Shown here: piece after piece, positions 49,721 to 57,872 of the stretch
How the letters are laid out: each line of letters starts with the position of its first letter
Numbering within the stretch: the first letter of the stretch is position 1
Assembly: GCF_009792355.1 (NCBI RefSeq)
Contig: NZ_CP047045.1
Location: forward strand, 3,064,501-3,128,500
DNA from: Terricaulis silvestris
GTDB lineage: Bacteria; Pseudomonadota; Alphaproteobacteria; Caulobacterales; Aquidulcibacteraceae
Length of the DNA: 64,000 nucleotides
Direction of reading: 5' to 3'
Notes under the pieces: model-generated
What the model was told of the DNA's origin: nothing
Seen by the model: only the letters and a program-made list of their open reading frames with translations
The model's database searches: none
Made by a program: the position numbers and the translations under genes

Positions 49721-50176
49721 TCAAATCGTCTTCGCCAGCGCTTCCAATTGCCGAGCCGTTTGCGTCCAACCCGGCTCAAAGCCCATCTCTTCGTGCTGCT
49801 TCTTGGTCTCTTCCGACCAATGCCGCGCAACAGCACGATACTTGGTCTTGCCGTTGCCGAGATCCTCGAACGTAATCTCCGCCACCATGAACGGCCCCGA
49901 CGGCTGGAACTCATCCGGCGTAATCGCATCAGTCGTGACGAGGCGCTTATTCGGTTCAACCGCGAGGAAGAGACCTTTGTTCGGAAACTCCTGGCCCTCC
50001 GGCGACGCCATCACGAAATTGAAGCGGCCGCCGGGGCGAACGTCGCTGTCGACGCTTTTGATCGTCCAAGGCTTCGGCGCGAACCATTGCTGCAACAACT
50101 TGGGATCGGTGTAGCAGCGATAGAGCTTCTCCGCCGGCGCATCGAGTTCGAGTTCGATCTTCAGTTCATGTGACAT
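49721..50176 (-). CDS. SRPBCC (AHSA1-like) domain protein
   Basis: A 151-residue helix-grip protein: LKIELELDAPAEKLYRCYTD, LLQQWFAPKPWTIKSVDSDV, GRFNFVMASPEGQEFPNKGL and HWSEETKKQHEEMGFEPGWT. The ATG at 50176 has AGGAG seven bases upstream. It lies 63 bases downstream of the ECF sigma-factor gene on the same strand and is probably the third gene of that module; SRPBCC genes commonly accompany ECF42-type sigma factors with YCII partners. Confidence 0.85.
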   Translation of the reverse strand: MSHELKIELELDAPAEKLYRCYTDPKLLQQWFAPKPWTIKSVDSDVRPGGRFNFVMASPEGQEFPNKGLFLAVEPNKRLVTTDAITPDEFQPSGPFMVAEITFEDLGNGKTKYRAVARHWSEETKKQHEEMGFEPGWTQTARQLEALAKTI

Positions 50177-50239
50177 CGTCGTCTCCTGTTGTCTGAACCT
50201 AGGACGAACCACCTCAGAGAAGACCGACAAGGCGACGAA

Positions 50240-51481
50240 TTATTTGTGCGCCGACAACGAATCCAAATGCTGCCGAATATGCGCAGCCTCCGACGGCGTA
50301 TTGGCCAAAGCGATCGCGCGATTGAACGCCTCCCGCGCCTCTTTCGAGCGCCCCAGCTCTTTCAAATAAGAACCGCGCACACCGTGAAAATAGAAATACC
50401 CGTCCAATCGATCCGCCAAAGGATCGATCAACGCCAGTGCAGCTTCCGGACCCTCAGTCTTCGAAAGTGCAACCGAACGATTCAAAGTCACCACCGGCGA
50501 AGGCGTATGCACTTCAAGCGCCCGATACAGCCCCTCGATCTCAACCCAATCCGTTTCGCTTGCCACACTTGCATGCGCATGGACGCCAGCGATCGCCGCC
50601 TGAATCTGATACGGCCCAGGTCTGCGCAGCCGCATCCCCTTCTCGATCAGCGCCAAGCCTTCCTGCATCGGCGCCCTCTTCCACTGCGACCGATCCTGGT
50701 CCTCCAACAGAATAGCGTTTCCAGCTTTGTCGTACCGCGCCGCGATCCGCGAATGCTGCAACAGCATTAGCGCCAGCAAGCCCATGATCTCCGGCTCCGC
50801 CGGATACATCCGCAACAACAACCGCGCGAGTCTGATTGCTTCATCACAAAATGCGGCGCGCTCGTCGTTATCGCTACCGGCGGAGTAGCCCTCGTTGAAC
50901 ACCAGATAGATCATCGCCGCGACCGCAGCCAAGCGCTCGCCTCGCTCCACCGCATCCGGCGCCTCAAACGGCACACCAGCGCCGGCGACCTTGCCTTTGG
51001 CCCGCGTGATCCGTTGCTCCATCGCGCTTTCGCCAACCAGAAACGCGCGCGCGATCTGCTTCACGCTCAAACCGGAGACGATGCGGAGCGCCAACGCGAT
51101 CTGCTGAATCTGCGGCAAGTCCGGATGGCAGCAAATGAACAGCAACCGCAAAACGTCGTCGCGATAGTCCGCTTCATCCAACTTCTGAACGACCTCAGCC
51201 TCGGTATCGCTCAAATCCGAAAGCTGATCCTCATCCGGCAGCGGCGCTTGCTTTGCCCGCCGCCGGGTCACATCGATCGCCGCGTTGCGGCCAACCATAA
51301 TGAGCCAAGCGGCCGGATCGCGCGGCGGGCCGTTGCCAGGCCAGTTCTTCAATGCCCGGAGGCAAGCGTCCTGAAACGCTTCCTCCGCCAAATCCAAATC
51401 GCGGAAATACCGCAGCAGCGCCGCGACAGCCTGGGGGCGGGCCGAGACCAGCGCCGCATCGATCCAGGCCATGTCCGCCAT
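50240..51481 (-). CDS. ECF-type RNA polymerase sigma factor with C-terminal TPR-like extension (ECF42/DUF6596 type)
   Basis: A 413-residue sigma factor, far longer than ordinary ECF factors. Region 2 is LLRYFRDLDLAEEAFQDACL through RDPAAWLIMVGRNAAIDVTR; region 4 is RIVSGLSVKQIARAFLVGES then AMEQRITRAKGK. The rest (about 180-413, DUF6596/TPR-like) includes YLVFNEGYSAGSDNDERAAF and DGYFYFHGVRGSYLKELGRS. This is the ECF42 layout, in which a C-terminal TPR-like domain replaces an anti-sigma factor and a YCII/DGPF gene is the conserved neighbour. That neighbour is present four bases upstream. Targets are expected to include this operon itself. Confidence 0.92.
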   Translation of the reverse strand: MADMAWIDAALVSARPQAVAALLRYFRDLDLAEEAFQDACLRALKNWPGNGPPRDPAAWLIMVGRNAAIDVTRRRAKQAPLPDEDQLSDLSDTEAEVVQKLDEADYRDDVLRLLFICCHPDLPQIQQIALALRIVSGLSVKQIARAFLVGESAMEQRITRAKGKVAGAGVPFEAPDAVERGERLAAVAAMIYLVFNEGYSAGSDNDERAAFCDEAIRLARLLLRMYPAEPEIMGLLALMLLQHSRIAARYDKAGNAILLEDQDRSQWKRAPMQEGLALIEKGMRLRRPGPYQIQAAIAGVHAHASVASETDWVEIEGLYRALEVHTPSPVVTLNRSVALSKTEGPEAALALIDPLADRLDGYFYFHGVRGSYLKELGRSKEAREAFNRAIALANTPSEAAHIRQHLDSLSAHK

Positions 51482-51484
51482 TGC

Positions 51485-51856
51485 CTACCGCTGCTCCACC
51501 GGCGAGCCGGGGTTGTAGAGCATGATAGGCCGCAGCTCGTAGGCGCCGCCGGGGTTGGCCACGGTCAACTCACGCGCGAACTCCAGGCCCTCCTCCAGGC
51601 TCTCGACATCGATGATGTAGAAGCCAAGCAGCTGCTCCTTTGTCTCCGCGTACGGTCCATCGAGCACCGCATCGTCCTTCTTGCGAAGTGTGGTCGCAGC
51701 CGAGGTCGGCAGCAGGCGGAGCGAGGGCTTCAGCTTGCCGCTCTTTTCCCACTTCTGATGCACCACATCGAGCCGCCCCATGACGGCGTCGTCTTCCTCT
51801 TTGGACCAGGCAAAGACGGTGGCTTCGTCGTTGTAGCAGAGCAGCGCGTAGAGCAT
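51485..51856 (-). CDS. DGPF/YCII-domain protein, partner of the ECF42 sigma factor
   Basis: A 123-residue YCII protein with the diagnostic motif VLDGPYAETKEQLLGFYIID (DGP-F/Y) and an N-terminal MLYALLCYNDEATVFAWSKE. It is the conserved companion of ECF42 sigma factors. The ATG at 51856 has GAGG nine bases upstream; the open frame further up is not supported. It is the first gene of the unit, four bases before the sigma factor. What the DGPF protein does is not established; it may be an enzyme or a sensor. Confidence 0.88.
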   Translation of the reverse strand: MLYALLCYNDEATVFAWSKEEDDAVMGRLDVVHQKWEKSGKLKPSLRLLPTSAATTLRKKDDAVLDGPYAETKEQLLGFYIIDVESLEEGLEFARELTVANPGGAYELRPIMLYNPGSPVEQR

Positions 51857-52031
51857 CGGTGTGGGCCTCATCGAACCAAGGACGCAGCCATAAGGCGCAT
51901 CCCGACACGGCGTCGAGAATTTCCTCAACAGCCAGCTGGTTGCCTTATCAGCTTAAGCCTCAGCAATGTTCAGCGATCCCGCTTGACGATGGCGCGTCCG
52001 GCTCTGTTCTACCAGGGCGAGAGGGAGCGGA

Positions 52032-53483
52032 ATGGCGGAGGTCTTTATAGCTGCGGCGCCGGGCGAGGAGGCCCAGGCACGCGGCTTGGCGGAAGCGCTT
52101 CAGGCGTTGGGCCTGGACGTCGCCTCCGGCACGCCCGTCGAAGCCGAAATCGCGAAGACGGCGGAGGAGAGCAAAGCCCTAGTGGCGCTGTGGTCTCCGG
52201 CGGCGGCCGCGGCGCCTTGGGTGACGGCGCTGGGCGTGATGGCCCAAGAGCGCAAGAAGCTGATCTCGGCCGAGTACAAAAGCGGCGCGACGCCGGAGCT
52301 GTTCAAAACGGCGCCCAAAATCGATCTCGCCATCCGCGACCGCAATGCGTTCAAGGAGCGCTTCCAGGCGCTGGTCACCGAGCTCGAAAAGTTCACCACG
52401 GCGAAGGCCAAACCCGAAGCGCTCTCCGACGCGTTGATCAAGGCCCGCGCCGCCATCCTCAATCCGCCGATGACGCCAGCGCGCAAGCAAGCGCGAACGC
52501 TCGGCGTCTTTGCGCTTGGCGTGGCGGTGCTCTTCGCATTGGGCTTCGGCACGGGCCGGCTGATCCAGGCCGTTCGCTCCGGCACATTCCTGGTCGCGAC
52601 CACGCAAGCAGACGCTGCGCCCGCGCAAGCACAGACCACATCAGCCACCACTACGCCGACGACGCCGACAATCACAGCGGCGATGTTGGAAGGCGAAACC
52701 TGGCAAGCCTCCGCCGCGCGCATCAACGAAACCGTCGCCACCGACATCAAGCGTCGCGCGCAGGATGGCGAAGCCTCGGCGCAAGCTCTCGCGTGCCTGG
52801 GTCACATGGCCGGCGCACAGGGTTTCCTGCCGAGCCCAACCGCCGCCCGCGAACAATGCGATGCGTCATCCGAACAGCACAACGCAGCCGGGCTCTATTA
52901 TTCCTGGGTGCTCCGCCGCACCGCGCCGCATGCGGGCATCGACGAAGCCACCGCGCGCGGACGCCTGGCGGAAGCATCGCGCCTGAACTGGTCGCCGGCG
53001 CAGATCGATTACGCGCAACTGTTGGCCGGCGAAGCGTCGGCGCAATCGCAAGCCGAAGCAGGACGGCTCTTTCTGGCCGCCGCCGAACGCGGCGATCCAC
53101 GCGGGCAGTTCTTCTACGCCCGCTGGCTCCGCGACAGCTCCGCAGGCCCCCGCGATCCGACAGCAGCTACGCCGTATCTCGAACGCGCGGCCGAGCGCGG
53201 CCAAGTCGATGCGCTGCACATGCTGGCGACGTTGAACCGCGACGGCATCGGCGTCCCCCGCAACGAAGCCCGCGCCAAGACACTCTACGAACGCGCCGCG
53301 CAGCAGAATTACCCGGCCTCGATGTTCAACCTGGCCGACATGCTCCGCTCCGGCACGGAAGCCGAGCGGACCCGCGCCATCGCGCTCTATTCGCAACTAG
53401 CGTGTATGCGCGACGAACGCCAGATCCAGCCCATGGCCGTCGCGCGCCTGCGCGCATTGCGTCAGAGCGCCACCTGCCGCTAA
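52032..53483 (+). CDS. TIR-like domain / transmembrane / Sel1-repeat protein
   Basis: A 483-residue protein in three parts. Residues 1-118 look like a TIR fold: AEVFIAAAPGEEAQARGLAE, ALQALGLDVASG, ALVALWSPAAAAAPWVTALG, then VMAQERKKLISAEYK. One membrane helix follows (ARTLGVFALGVAVLFALGFG, about 154-175). After a Thr/Ala/Pro-rich linker come Sel1-type repeats (about 240-470: PRGQFFYARWLRDSSAG, VDALHMLATLNRDGIGVPRN, YPASMFNLADMLRSG). The Glu that NADase-active TIR domains carry after the Ser-x-x-Trp segment is not visible; the position is Ala or Leu. So it is probably a scaffold or degenerate TIR. The TIR part is predicted cytoplasmic and the Sel1 part periplasmic. The ATG has GAGGGAGCG upstream. 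Confidence 0.75.
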   Translation: MAEVFIAAAPGEEAQARGLAEALQALGLDVASGTPVEAEIAKTAEESKALVALWSPAAAAAPWVTALGVMAQERKKLISAEYKSGATPELFKTAPKIDLAIRDRNAFKERFQALVTELEKFTTAKAKPEALSDALIKARAAILNPPMTPARKQARTLGVFALGVAVLFALGFGTGRLIQAVRSGTFLVATTQADAAPAQAQTTSATTTPTTPTITAAMLEGETWQASAARINETVATDIKRRAQDGEASAQALACLGHMAGAQGFLPSPTAAREQCDASSEQHNAAGLYYSWVLRRTAPHAGIDEATARGRLAEASRLNWSPAQIDYAQLLAGEASAQSQAEAGRLFLAAAERGDPRGQFFYARWLRDSSAGPRDPTAATPYLERAAERGQVDALHMLATLNRDGIGVPRNEARAKTLYERAAQQNYPASMFNLADMLRSGTEAERTRAIALYSQLACMRDERQIQPMAVARLRALRQSATCR

Positions 53484-53491
53484 CAAGCGGC

Positions 53492-54250
53492 GTGACTTGG
53501 CGAAAAACCTACACCGGCGCAGAACCGCTGCGCGTCAACAAATGGCTCGCCAGCGAAGGCGTCTGCTCGCGCCGCGAAGCGGAAGCGTTGATCGCGGATG
53601 GCGCGGTGCGGATCGATGGCCAGCGCGTGGAAGATGCCGGGCGAAAGATTGAGCCGGGACAAACGATCGAAGTCGCCAAGGCCGACGCGGGCGCGCTGAT
53701 CACGGCAGTCCTGAACAAGCCGATTGGCTATGTCTCCGCGCAGCCCGAGCCGGGACAGGTCCCCGCCGCGCGCCTTTTGACGAAAGAGAACCTGGTCGGC
53801 ATTGCCGATACATTGCCGACCAAAACGACAAGCCTCGCACCGCTCGGGCGTCTCGATCAAGATTCACGTGGGCTACTATTGCTGAGCGAAGACGGCGTGT
53901 TGGCGAAAGCGTTGATCGGCGAAACGTCGAAGCTCGACAAGGAATACCTGGTTCGTGTCAGCGGCCAGATCACCGACCGCAAACTCGCCCTGCTCCGCCA
54001 CGGCCTCGCGCTCGACGGCAAGCAGCTGAAGCCGGCGAAGATCGAACACGTTGAGCCGCAACGCTTGCGCTTCATCCTCAACGAAGGCCGCAAGCGCCAA
54101 ATCCGGCGCATGTGTGAGCTGGTTGAGCTTGAGGTGAACGATCTGCTGCGCCTGCGCATCGGGCCGCTGAAGCTTGGTGATCTGAAGGAAGGCTCGTGGC
54201 GTGCGCTGACGAGCGCTGAACGTGATGCGTTGATCCAGGCTTCGAAATAA
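53492..54250 (+). CDS. 23S rRNA pseudouridine synthase (RluB/RluF family)
   Basis: A 252-residue RsuA-family enzyme that isomerises a uridine in 23S rRNA (or tRNA). The N-terminal S4 RNA-binding domain is RVNKWLASEGVCSRREAEAL with DGAVRIDGQRV. The catalytic domain has VLNKPIGYVSAQPEPGQVPA, the signature GRLDQDSRGLLLLSEDG with catalytic Asp122, and NEGRKRQIRRMCELVELEV. The V-L-N-K-P-x-G-Y-V-S form with the short insertion is nearest to RluF. Start is a GTG at 53492, eight bases after the preceding stop, without a strong ribosome-binding site. A 150-base palindromic element follows it. Confidence 0.9.
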   Translation: MTWRKTYTGAEPLRVNKWLASEGVCSRREAEALIADGAVRIDGQRVEDAGRKIEPGQTIEVAKADAGALITAVLNKPIGYVSAQPEPGQVPAARLLTKENLVGIADTLPTKTTSLAPLGRLDQDSRGLLLLSEDGVLAKALIGETSKLDKEYLVRVSGQITDRKLALLRHGLALDGKQLKPAKIEHVEPQRLRFILNEGRKRQIRRMCELVELEVNDLLRLRIGPLKLGDLKEGSWRALTSAERDALIQASK

Positions 54251-54265
54251 GAAAATTGCCCTCAA

Positions 54266-54416
54266 CACCCATTCCCGGATTGGCGCGCAGCGCCAACTCC
54301 GGGACCCATTGACTCAGGCGCGTCGACGAAAGGCTCGGCTCGGTCCGCGCATCTCTTGAGAAGCTAGGGTCAATGGGTCCCGGGTTCTCGGCTGCGCCGA
54401 GCCCCGGGAATGGGTG
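54266..54416. repeat. Palindromic intergenic element (151 bp, multi-armed)
   Basis: Outer arms CACCCATTCCCGG (54266-54278) and CCGGGAATGGGTG (54404-54416) are perfect, as are inner arms CCGGGACCCATTGAC (54299-54313) and GTCAATGGGTCCCGG (54369-54383). It fills nearly the whole gap between the pseudouridine synthase gene and the stop of the DUF4105 gene, ending four bases before it. Confidence 0.85.
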
Positions 54417-54420
54417 GCGG

Positions 54421-55278
54421 TTACTGCTCGAATCGCCGGCGCAACTCGGCAAGCAACTCCGCATCGAACACCTGCGGCGGCGCTTGGTTCAGAGACTGAA
54501 CGAACGTCGTCACGTCGGAACGCCGATGCGCGTCGTCGAAGCTTTCGCCCGGAATGACGCCCCGGCGGAAGAGATACTCATCAGAGCGGCCGGTGAGAAT
54601 ATAAGCCGGCGCCCAGCTGAACCCGGCAGCCTTCGCCAGCTCATTGGTGCAGTTCGAGACCACCGTGTTGTAGTAGCGCGGCTGCGTTTCCAAGGACTCG
54701 GTGCGGTGGAGCAAGTTCGCCAGCAGCATGCGGTTTTGCGCATCGGTGATCGCCACCGGATACACGAACACCTCGTGATCCAGCATCACCGCGCGCCTGA
54801 TCAACAGATCACGCGCTGACGCCCAGATGTAAGTGAGCTCGAACGCGTTGAACTGCCCGCGCAGCGCATCGTACTCCTCGCCCTCTTCGCGCCGTGCTTC
54901 GATGGTGAGCCCAAGCAGCCGATCGCCCTCAAACTCAAACAGCAACAACGTGTGAGCTGCGAGCTGCGAGCCCGGCTGCGGTTCGATCATGAACCAGACA
55001 TTGCGCAGCTGGTCGAAGCGATAGGAGGCTTCGGTGTATGTAGTCGCGGTTTCGCGGCCCCAGTCGTAGCTCCAATCGCTTACCGGCGTGACCGCGAAGT
55101 CGTCAGTGTTGATTGTGACGTCAGTCGTGTGGCTGAGGTACGGATACCAATTCCGGTCCTCGCGCGGCGGCGTGAATATCGGCGCGAACGAGCCGAGCAC
55201 CAGGATCAGCGCGATGCAGGCGATCGCCGGGCGCAACGGATTGGCGCCGAACCACGAGACGATGCGCTTCAAGGTCAA
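54421..55278 (-). CDS. DUF4105 (Lnb N-terminal periplasmic domain-like) protein
   Basis: A 285-residue membrane-anchored protein. N-terminal helix PAIACIALILVLGSFAPIFT (about 17-37), then the DUF4105 domain facing the periplasm: ASYRFDQLRNVWFMIEPQPG, AHTLLLFEFEGDRLLGLTIE, ARREEGEEYDALRGQFNAFE and YNTVVSNCTNELAKAAGFSW. The last carries the conserved Asn-Cys-Thr that resembles a papain-like catalytic Cys. In Bacteroidetes and some Proteobacteria the same domain precedes the lyso-lipoprotein N-acyltransferase (Lnb); here it stands alone. Function unproven; a cysteine-peptidase-like activity on lipoproteins or peptidoglycan is possible. Confidence 0.85.
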   Translation of the reverse strand: MTLKRIVSWFGANPLRPAIACIALILVLGSFAPIFTPPREDRNWYPYLSHTTDVTINTDDFAVTPVSDWSYDWGRETATTYTEASYRFDQLRNVWFMIEPQPGSQLAAHTLLLFEFEGDRLLGLTIEARREEGEEYDALRGQFNAFELTYIWASARDLLIRRAVMLDHEVFVYPVAITDAQNRMLLANLLHRTESLETQPRYYNTVVSNCTNELAKAAGFSWAPAYILTGRSDEYLFRRGVIPGESFDDAHRRSDVTTFVQSLNQAPPQVFDAELLAELRRRFEQ

Positions 55279-55410
55279 CCTCCGCCGCCAACATCCGTTG
55301 CCTCGCGCGATTTGCTCCCCATCTCAAGAGCCCAAGCGCGCGCACGGCTTTTCCTAGCGGCGCCCGCGTCGCCGTGCTATCGGGCCGCTTGGCCCGCAAA
55401 GGAGACCTCC

Positions 55411-56073
55411 ATGGCTCTGCGCATCAATGACAAAGCTCCCGACTTCGAAGCCGAGACCACCCAAGGCCGCATCAAATTCCACGATTGGATCGGCGACAGC
55501 TACGCCATCCTGTTCTCGCACCCGAAAGATTTCACGCCGGTCTGCACCACCGAGCTCGGCTATCTCGCCAAGCTTGAGCCGGAATTCGCCAAGCGCAACG
55601 TGAAGGTGATGGGCTTGTCGGTTGACCCCGTTACCGATCACGAACGCTGGCGCGGCGATATCAAGGAAGTCACGGGCGGCGACGTGCAGTATCCGATGAT
55701 CGGCGACAGCCATCTCAACGTCGCCAAGCTCTACGATATGCTGCCGGGCGATGCCGGCGATACGAGCGTGGGCCGCACAGCCGCCACCAACGCAACGGTG
55801 CGCACCGTCTTCATCATCGGCCCGGACAAGCTGATCAAGGCGACACTGCAATACCCGATGTCGTCCGGCCGCAACTTTGATGAAGTGTTGCGCCTGGTGG
55901 ATTCGATCCAGCTCACCGCCAAGCACAAGGTGGCGACGCCGGTGAATTGGAAGAACGGCGAGGACGTCATCATTGTGCCGGCAGTGTCGGACGACGAAGC
56001 CAAGACGCGGTTCCCCGAAGGCTGGACCACGGTGAAGCCGTACCTCCGCATCGTGCCGCAACCGAAGGGCTAA
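55411..56073 (+). CDS. 1-Cys peroxiredoxin (Prx6-type)
   Basis: A 220-residue peroxidase that reduces hydrogen peroxide and organic hydroperoxides. The active-site motif is SHPKDFTPVCTTELG with peroxidatic Cys45 and Thr42; the conserved Arg lies in NATVRTVFIIGPD. The long C-terminal arm (AKHKVATPVNWKNGEDVIIV, TVKPYLRIVPQPKG) is characteristic of Prx6. No resolving Cys is visible, so it needs an outside thiol such as glutathione. The ATG has AAAGGAG eight bases upstream. The next gene starts 85 bases downstream with a nearly identical ribosome-binding context, suggesting coexpression. Confidence 0.94.
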   Translation: MALRINDKAPDFEAETTQGRIKFHDWIGDSYAILFSHPKDFTPVCTTELGYLAKLEPEFAKRNVKVMGLSVDPVTDHERWRGDIKEVTGGDVQYPMIGDSHLNVAKLYDMLPGDAGDTSVGRTAATNATVRTVFIIGPDKLIKATLQYPMSSGRNFDEVLRLVDSIQLTAKHKVATPVNWKNGEDVIIVPAVSDDEAKTRFPEGWTTVKPYLRIVPQPKG

Positions 56074-56158
56074 TGCTGCGCTGCAACCGCCCCGCCCTGG
56101 GCGGCAGCGGTTGCGCGAGCGCTGCGAAAGTAGGACTCTCCCCTCTAAGGAGACGTCC

Positions 56159-57199
56159 ATGATTTTCGAGCAAGTCGCCAATGGCGGCTGCCAATCGTAC
56201 CTGATCGGCTGCAGCGAAGCCTGCGTCGGCGCGCTGATCGATCCGGAAGTGCGCAAGATCGACCGCTATCGGGCTCTCGCGGCCCAACACGGCGTGCGCA
56301 TCCAGTACATCATCGACACCCACACCCACGCCGATCACTTCAGCGCCTCAAAGCAGCTCAGCGAAATCCTCGACGTGCCGGTGATCGCGCATCGTTTGTC
56401 GCCGGCGCCTTATGTCGATCTTCGGATCGACGAAGGCGATGTGATCAAGGTCGGCAATATTCGGCTCACCGTGCTGCACACCCCGGGACACACGCGCGAC
56501 TCCATGAGCCTGGTCGCTAGCGACCGCGTCTTCACCGGCGACGCCTTGCTGATTGGCGCCACCGGCCGCACTGATCTGCCGACGGGCGACCCCGAGCAGC
56601 TCTATGACTCGCTCTTCAACAAGCTGCTGAAGCTCAGCCCCGATCTCCGCATCTATCCGGCGCACGTGTACAAGGGCAGCACCTGCTCTACGATCGAAGA
56701 AGAGCTCCGCTCCAACCCACGGCTGCAAAAGCGCGACCGCGGCGAGTTCGTCGAGATGATGCGCACCCTCTCGCTCTCTATGCCGGAGCATTTGACGGAA
56801 GCGCTGCGCGTGAACATGAGCGGCGGCGTTAGTGTCGCGCAGCTTTTGAGCGAGGCCGCCGCCGAAGTCCCGTTCATGTCGATGGAGGAAGTGAAGAGCC
56901 GCGTCGAAGCCGGCGCCAACGATTTCATCGTGCTCGACGTGCGCGAACGCGATGCGTTCGACGCGGCGCACATCCCGAGCGCCAAACATCTACCGCGCGG
57001 CCAATTGGAGCTTCGTGTCAACGAAGCCCTACCCGATCCGACATTGCGGATCGTCACCTATTGCGAGGTCGGCAAAATCTCGACCCTCGCGGCCGCCACG
57101 TTGCGGCGGATGGGCTTCACCCGCGCCGTCGCGCTCGATGGCGGCATGAAAGCGTGGAAGGAAAAAGGCTACCAGACCGAGGCCACGCCTCAGGCCTGA
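56159..57199 (+). CDS. MBL-fold hydrolase/persulfide dioxygenase-like protein fused to rhodanese
   Basis: A 346-residue two-domain protein. The N-terminal metallo-beta-lactamase fold has the iron/zinc ligands of HTHADH (His55, His57, Asp59, His60), TPGHTRDSM and FTGDALLIGATGRTDLPTGD, like glyoxalase II and persulfide dioxygenases (ETHE1/CstB). The C-terminal rhodanese domain (about 245-340) has FIVLDVRERDAFDAAHIPSA and active-site Cys302 in VTYCEVGKISTL. Such fusions oxidise glutathione or protein persulfide to sulfite and pass sulfur on via the rhodanese. Located after the peroxiredoxin, it fits sulfide and oxidant detoxification. The ATG has AAGGAG upstream. Confidence 0.92.
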   Translation: MIFEQVANGGCQSYLIGCSEACVGALIDPEVRKIDRYRALAAQHGVRIQYIIDTHTHADHFSASKQLSEILDVPVIAHRLSPAPYVDLRIDEGDVIKVGNIRLTVLHTPGHTRDSMSLVASDRVFTGDALLIGATGRTDLPTGDPEQLYDSLFNKLLKLSPDLRIYPAHVYKGSTCSTIEEELRSNPRLQKRDRGEFVEMMRTLSLSMPEHLTEALRVNMSGGVSVAQLLSEAAAEVPFMSMEEVKSRVEAGANDFIVLDVRERDAFDAAHIPSAKHLPRGQLELRVNEALPDPTLRIVTYCEVGKISTLAAATLRRMGFTRAVALDGGMKAWKEKGYQTEATPQA

Positions 57200-57462
57200 A
57201 CGTCAGCCGTGTCTGGGTGCCTACGGAAGTACGCCACGGCGAAGGCGCAGCTGGCGCGCAACTTCCGGCTCGTGCCACGTGCTTCGGACACCACTTCCGC
57301 CATCAGCTTGGACGCATAGCCGCGCCCCCGCGCCACCACCGGTGTCTCCACGTGCATGATCACCCGAACGCCGCCAATGTCGCGATAGTCGGCCCACGAC
57401 ATGCCTTCAGGCGCGTCGAGCTCGTAGCGGTGGCGTTCAATATTGTCGCGCAACGCGTTCAT
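57190..57462 (-). CDS. Small GNAT-like (YidJ/Gcn5-related) N-acetyltransferase
   Basis: A 90-residue protein of the short GNAT family: RDNIERHRYELDAPEGMSWA, GGVRVIMHVETPVVARGRGY, ASKLMAEVVSEARGTSRKLR and CAFAVAYFRRHPDTADVQ. The (R)GRGYASKL segment is the acetyl-CoA-binding loop. These single-domain proteins act on unknown amines. The start ATG overlaps the stop of the upstream VOC gene (ATGA), so they are coupled. The 3' end overlaps the convergent rhodanese gene by ten bases. Confidence 0.85.
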   Translation of the reverse strand: MNALRDNIERHRYELDAPEGMSWADYRDIGGVRVIMHVETPVVARGRGYASKLMAEVVSEARGTSRKLRASCAFAVAYFRRHPDTADVQA

Positions 57463-57845
57463 GTTTGCTCCGGCGTCGGCTTCGGCTCCCACAACTCGAT
57501 CTTGCGGCCTTCGAGATCGATGATGTGGGCGAAACGCCCATAGGACTCTTCTTGTTGCTTCACCGGCCAGACGCCGGCCTCCTTAGCGCGGGCGAGCATG
57601 CCGTCCATGTCGTCGACGATCAGGTTGAACATGAACTCCTTCTCGGACGGTTTGAAATAATCGGAGTCGGCGCTGAAGGCGCTGAACACAGTTCCAGAGC
57701 CGGGCTTGTCCTTGACCATGTCGGGAGTGAAAAACATGCCCCAATCGCTGATCTCAAGGCCAAGCACGCGGGCGTACCATTCGCGCAGCGCGGCGGCGTC
57801 CTGAGTCTTGAAGAAGATGCCGCCGACGCCGAGGACCTTGGCCAT
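57459..57845 (-). CDS. VOC-family protein
   Basis: A 128-residue VOC domain: MAKVLGVGGIFFKTQDAAAL, REWYARVLGLEISDWGMFFT, EFMFNLIVDDMDGMLARAKE and DLEGRKIELWEPKP with the terminal metal-type Glu. Likely binds a small molecule. First of a coupled pair with the GNAT-like gene; divergent from rlmJ with only 27 bases between the two starts, so their promoters must overlap the genes or each other. Confidence 0.86.
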   Translation of the reverse strand: MAKVLGVGGIFFKTQDAAALREWYARVLGLEISDWGMFFTPDMVKDKPGSGTVFSAFSADSDYFKPSEKEFMFNLIVDDMDGMLARAKEAGVWPVKQQEESYGRFAHIIDLEGRKIELWEPKPTPEQT

Positions 57846-57872
57846 TCGCTTCACTCCCGCTAAGCGCTGCTC

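Noticed and set aside
51014-53490. Long plus-strand frame running from the sigma-factor region through the TIR-like gene into the pseudouridine synthase
   Set aside because: Only its last 252 codons are a real protein. The earlier part is antisense to the sigma-factor and DGPF genes and then out of frame with the TIR-Sel1 gene.
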